Below, one piece after another: positions 6,288 through 9,712 of a stretch of DNA of 9,712 nucleotides (positions are counted from its first letter, which is position 1; every line of letters begins with the position of its first letter). Under the pieces are notes generated by a model. The model was not told the DNA's origin and did not search any database. It worked only from the letters and a program-made list of their open reading frames with translations. Made by a program: the position numbers and the translations under genes. The stretch lies in the NCBI GenBank assembly GCA_934725345.1, contig CAKVBG010000039.1, positions 1 to 9,712 of the forward strand, in the 5' to 3' direction. This DNA comes from an uncultured Eubacteriales bacterium. Lineage in GTDB: Bacteria; Bacillota; Clostridia; Oscillospirales; Acutalibacteraceae.

Positions 6288-9200
6288 TTACTCAATATCT
6301 GAATCATCATCTTCATCATAGCTCGATAATTCATCATCTGAATATTCCTCAGATGATTCCTCTTCACTACTTGAATACTCATCATCAGAATCCAAGCTTA
6401 AATCTGCTAGGGTGTCTTTCATTTGCTCTGCTTTTTCTTGAATTTTCTTTAATTCATCTAATAGACTTCTAGCCTCATCCAAAATGATTGTTCCCTTTTC
6501 ATTTATCGATTCCATCATACTCTGTGCAACCTTATTATCTCTCGCTGCATCTTGGAAATTAGCTTGCTCTCCAGTCTTCCTCAAAATACCAAGAACAAAT
6601 TTATACATATCAATAAGTTTAGCTCTTGTGCCATTTAAAAGTTTTTCAAAACTTTCATACCCCACACCTTTTAATGTTTTAGGGTCCTTCACTATAGTTC
6701 TTAATGTTTCCATATTTTTCTGGTACATTTCCGCAGGATGCTGCTCGGGTAGTTTAATTTGTTTTAATTCGTCTATTACTCTAGAAACATTTTCAATTTT
6801 TGGGATGAGCTTTGCAACACTTTTAGATACTGTTTCAGCATCTTTTTTTGCTTTACGGATGTAATTCACAGTTGAATTCCAATCGCTATAGTAGTTGGTT
6901 GAAAATTCAGGATCATCTTTAAAATTATCTGTTTTCTGGAAAATTTCTTCTGCTTCTTTCAAAATCTTACTGATTGAATTCACATATTCCTCCGCTTCTT
7001 TCGCTTTAGAATTACATTCAAAATTTGTTGCTTCAAGTAGTGCGTCTTCAGCCTGGCTTTCTAACCCTTTAGCCTCAGTCAAAACGCCTTGAGCTAATGT
7101 TTCTTTTTCTTTCAATGTTTTTTCAATTGATTCGAAAAGCAAAATTCGTGTATCAGCTTTAGAATCCATTGCTTCCTTTAATCTTTCTTTTGATGACTCA
7201 ATTGAATTTTTAGTGTTTAAATCACCGGATTGTTCTCTTCTATCTACCCAATTTTTCATGTCGTTTAATTTCTTCTCTAGTTGTAGATAACAGGAAATTG
7301 CATCACTTAAATTATTCGGTACCATATTTTTCAACTTAGTTTCTAGTTCTTTAACACTAGCATTCATTTTATTAAAATCATCAGCCTCATTGACGCGTGT
7401 TTTGCCATATCTTGCTCTTATATTCTCACTTTTACTAATAAGAGCCTCAACTTCATCAAGAAATTCTTTTACTTGTTTCAGATATTTATCGTAACAAGCT
7501 TTGTCTTCAAAAATTGCACTGATCATTAAAACTGCAACATGAATGTTATTAATAGTTCCTTTAATTTTTTCAAAACCACCTTCAGCTTCATGTGCAATTC
7601 TCACAACTTCCTCAGCATTGTCATATAAACTTAAATTTCCTTCTAGTGTTTTTGCTACTTCTTGACACCGTTTCTTATTTCTTTCGAATTTTACATCTAT
7701 AGCATGTACAAAATCATCTTTACGTTTTTCAAGTTTTTCTAACATCTCACGAGCTTCATTAGTGTGCTCTTCTATATTGCCAAGAGCCGTTTTAACACTA
7801 CTACTGCCCTCTGCTGAGGAACTCTTGCATAGTTCGTATACCTCCAGGGCTTTATTATATTTACTAACAGCATCGTTACGGTTCTGCATTGCTTCTTTTA
7901 CAAGATCCGTGGATATATCACCAGATATTTCCCATCCTTCAGATTTAAGTTCCTCTAAAATTTTATTTACTGCACCATCAGTTTCTTTTGTAAATTTTAT
8001 AGCTTCATCTGCGGTTTTAACTGCTTTTTCTGAATGCTCTACAATGATGCCACTCAACTTATCATTTGCTTCCTTTAAACAATTCAAAACAACATCATAA
8101 CTCACTTCTACATTTCGCACTAAATCAGGCCATGTTTTGCTGTAATCGTTTTTAATAGTTTTCAACTCTTCTAAATTTGCACGAAGCTGATCTACCACTG
8201 CTTTAACATCAGATAAAGAATATTCTTTCTTTATGTCTTTAATAATTTGGTGGCTTTTTTTCGCAATTCCAATTGCTTCATTCTGAATAAAGCCTTTTAA
8301 ATCACTGTTTACCTTTTCTGCTTTTTCTGAAGTATCTTTAGTACGTTTGAAAATATCTGAAATTTTATCTAAATATTCGCCGTAAATATCACTTCCCCAA
8401 ATGTTTTTCCCTATCATGTTTACTGCGAGCAATTTCTGAACAATCTCTAGTGTTTTAATTTCTTCCTCACGAACTTTCCGTGCAATTATGAAAGCTTTCC
8501 AAGCCCTACTCAATGATTTTGCATTTTCTTTTGCTTTATCTAAAGTTTCATTTAATTCTAAGTGCCTTTCTTCAATTTTGTTGAATTTTTCTTTTATTGC
8601 CCTTGAAAACTCTTCATCTTTATCCTCCTCGTCATCGTAGATAGCTATTTTATCTCCGGCATCATCAAATAGGTCGTTCGCCTCAGTATAATAACTCTTA
8701 ACGCTTTCAATTACTTCGTCCGGGAGAAGAGAGTATTCCTCAACTAATTTTTCATGAAATTCATACGCTTGATCATAAGCATCCCTAGCATCGGAATAAA
8801 TACTCTCAACATTGTCTGCAACTTCATCATCTATATCACAAGATATTTCATATCCGCTAGCTCCAAGTCCTTCTAAAGCTTCATCTACAATTCCATCAAC
8901 TTCCTCTAGTAGTTCTATAGCTTCTTCTGAACACCTAATTACTCTGTCACAATATTCTTTAATTTCTTCACTTGATTCGTCCATATCTTCTAAAATTTGT
9001 GGTGCTGAGTCGCGAGTTTCTTTATTTGCATTCTTTATAGCCGGATTCGAAGTTATCTTATCATCCGATGAATCATTATCCATTTTCACAGATTTCAAAG
9101 GGGTTGAGGATTTCTTCGAAATTTCTGACATTTTAGCTTCTGCTGTTTTGGATACAGATTTGTCTATTGACAATTTATCCTGTACTTTTTTTACTTTCTT

Positions 9201-9712
9201 TCTTTTTACTTTGGGTAATTTATTTAAATCTTTAATGAGCTTAACTTTCAAATTTTTCTCAGCTACTGATGATTCAGGTTGAACAACTTTAATTTTTTCA
9301 GCTAACTCATCAAGTTGCTGTTGTTGTCGTTGTAACTTTTCAATATTACTTATAGCACCGTCGATTAAATCTTTAAACTCTTTAGAGTATCTGTCATCAC
9401 TCAAGGGTTTAAGGTTGTCTAAGTCTTCTATTATTTCGTCGACCGTTAAATCAGAGGAAACGTTTAAAGAAATCTTGGGACCAAGTTTCATATTTTGAAT
9501 ATTACAGTATTGTACATTATTTACCTCAACCGCTTTAAAAGATAAATTGAAAAGTTTCTGATCTCTTAAGGCTTTTTTCTTAAATTCATCCCTATAAATC
9601 CACCCATACTTCTGAACAAAATCCACAATTACGCTGTAGTCTTTCTTTGCAGCACTTAGAGATTTTGCTTGTGCTATTTGCTTCATTTGGATTTTAATAC
9701 ACTCTGTAAACG
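6288..9712 (-). CDS. Giant helical protein with internal duplication and acidic tail; start probably outside window
   Basis: At least 1132 residues (numbered from the ATG at 9686), unrecognised. The frame stays open through 9687-9712 and no Shine-Dalgarno precedes that ATG, so the true start is probably beyond the right edge. Layout: an N-terminal region with several aromatics (about 15-75); a Gln run at 119-124 (RQQQQL); a basic patch KVKRKKVKKVQDK (159-171); a Ser-rich linker (about 188-240); two diverged copies of a roughly 200-residue helical unit at about 253-455 and 559-757; further coiled-coil sequence; and an extremely acidic Ser/Asp/Glu/Tyr tail (about 1098-1132). There is no visible signal peptide, membrane span or catalytic motif. 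Stretches such as ARDAYDQAY (300-308) faintly resemble AEDAYNKAF in the 770-residue protein (389-397), so distant kinship with its neighbours is possible. It is the first gene of the - strand array. A scaffold, surface or effector role is speculation. Confidence 0.85.
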   Translation of the reverse strand, partial: FTECIKIQMKQIAQAKSLSAAKKDYSVIVDFVQKYGWIYRDEFKKKALRDQKLFNLSFKAVEVNNVQYCNIQNMKLGPKISLNVSSDLTVDEIIEDLDNLKPLSDDRYSKEFKDLIDGAISNIEKLQRQQQQLDELAEKIKVVQPESSVAEKNLKVKLIKDLNKLPKVKRKKVKKVQDKLSIDKSVSKTAEAKMSEISKKSSTPLKSVKMDNDSSDDKITSNPAIKNANKETRDSAPQILEDMDESSEEIKEYCDRVIRCSEEAIELLEEVDGIVDEALEGLGASGYEISCDIDDEVADNVESIYSDARDAYDQAYEFHEKLVEEYSLLPDEVIESVKSYYTEANDLFDDAGDKIAIYDDEEDKDEEFSRAIKEKFNKIEERHLELNETLDKAKENAKSLSRAWKAFIIARKVREEEIKTLEIVQKLLAVNMIGKNIWGSDIYGEYLDKISDIFKRTKDTSEKAEKVNSDLKGFIQNEAIGIAKKSHQIIKDIKKEYSLSDVKAVVDQLRANLEELKTIKNDYSKTWPDLVRNVEVSYDVVLNCLKEANDKLSGIIVEHSEKAVKTADEAIKFTKETDGAVNKILEELKSEGWEISGDISTDLVKEAMQNRNDAVSKYNKALEVYELCKSSSAEGSSSVKTALGNIEEHTNEAREMLEKLEKRKDDFVHAIDVKFERNKKRCQEVAKTLEGNLSLYDNAEEVVRIAHEAEGGFEKIKGTINNIHVAVLMISAIFEDKACYDKYLKQVKEFLDEVEALISKSENIRARYGKTRVNEADDFNKMNASVKELETKLKNMVPNNLSDAISCYLQLEKKLNDMKNWVDRREQSGDLNTKNSIESSKERLKEAMDSKADTRILLFESIEKTLKEKETLAQGVLTEAKGLESQAEDALLEATNFECNSKAKEAEEYVNSISKILKEAEEIFQKTDNFKDDPEFSTNYYSDWNSTVNYIRKAKKDAETVSKSVAKLIPKIENVSRVIDELKQIKLPEQHPAEMYQKNMETLRTIVKDPKTLKGVGYESFEKLLNGTRAKLIDMYKFVLGILRKTGEQANFQDAARDNKVAQSMMESINEKGTIILDEARSLLDELKKIQEKAEQMKDTLADLSLDSDDEYSSSEEESSEEYSDDELSSYDEDDDSDIE
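7416..8012 (-). repeat. Internal protein repeat, copy 2 (about residues 559-757)
   Basis: This unit starts ADEAIKFTKETDG and passes through GWEISGDI, matching copy 1 with conserved Asp-Gly and Gly-aromatic-Glu-Ile-Ser positions. Its downstream part (AIDVKF and after) also follows copy 1. The outer boundaries are approximate because the flanks are low-complexity helical sequence. Confidence 0.7.
8322..8930 (-). repeat. Internal protein repeat, copy 1 (about residues 253-455)
   Basis: This unit starts SEEAIELLEEVDG and passes through GYEISCDI. It aligns without gaps to copy 2 over its first 37 residues, with 16 identities. A second aligned stretch begins AIKEKF at 363, matching AIDVKF at 662 in copy 2 at nearly the same offset (299 against 306). 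The repeat is at the protein level and strongly diverged in DNA. Confidence 0.7.

Noticed and set aside
6620..6690. Shared core between the giant protein (LKGVGYESF, residues 1005-1013) and the paralogs (LKGVGRKSF)
   Set aside because: The match is confined to a handful of residues with no similarity on either side and lies in a different part of the protein, so it is likely coincidence.
6288..9712. SMC/Rad50-type ATPase or phage tape-measure protein, suggested by the long coiled coils
   Set aside because: No Walker A, Walker B or ABC signature is visible, there are no hydrophobic segments typical of tape-measure proteins, and no phage genes are in the window.

Overview
The window looks like part of the chromosome of a low-GC Gram-positive bacterium, most likely of the class Clostridia. 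The support is the adjacent DUF421 (YetF-type) and DUF4363 genes, strong Shine-Dalgarno sequences, a TTG start and an intrinsic terminator. No rRNA, tRNA, CRISPR array, transposase, phage gene or plasmid function is visible. The exact lineage cannot be read from the sequence.

Layout. On the + strand, 98-1159 holds a compact two-gene operon: a DUF421 membrane protein, then a small DUF4363 membrane-anchored protein. A GC-rich hairpin terminator closes it at about 1171-1207. Everything from 1283 to the right edge is read from the - strand. In transcription order it encodes a protein of at least 1132 residues (right edge to 6288), one of 770 residues (6167-3855) and one of 735 residues (3490-1283). 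The two groups converge on the terminator, which could work in both directions.

The three - strand proteins are very large, Lys/Glu/Ser/Ala-rich and mostly alpha-helical or coiled-coil. They have no visible signal peptide, membrane span or enzymatic motif. The 735- and 770-residue proteins are full-length paralogs with one strikingly conserved block (31 of 37 residues identical). The largest protein carries a diverged internal duplication of about 200 residues and ends in an extremely acidic Ser/Asp/Glu tail. I recognise no named family; the array looks like a lineage-specific expansion. Structural (filament or scaffold) and secreted or host-directed roles are both possible, and nothing in the window decides between them.

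Control and history. The 735-residue gene has a perfect consensus vegetative promoter (TTGACA, 17 bp, TATAAT) overlaid by dyad and direct-repeat sequence. The 364-bp gap upstream of it appears to hold a decayed coding remnant read in the same direction. The 770-residue gene contains an exact 30-bp tandem duplication. The largest gene has no in-frame stop and no Shine-Dalgarno ahead of its first in-window Met, so it probably starts outside the window. By eye the DUF421/DUF4363 block is richer in GC than the large genes (27 of 60 bases at 841-900 against 16 of 60 at 2581-2640), which fits a core segment beside an accessory one.
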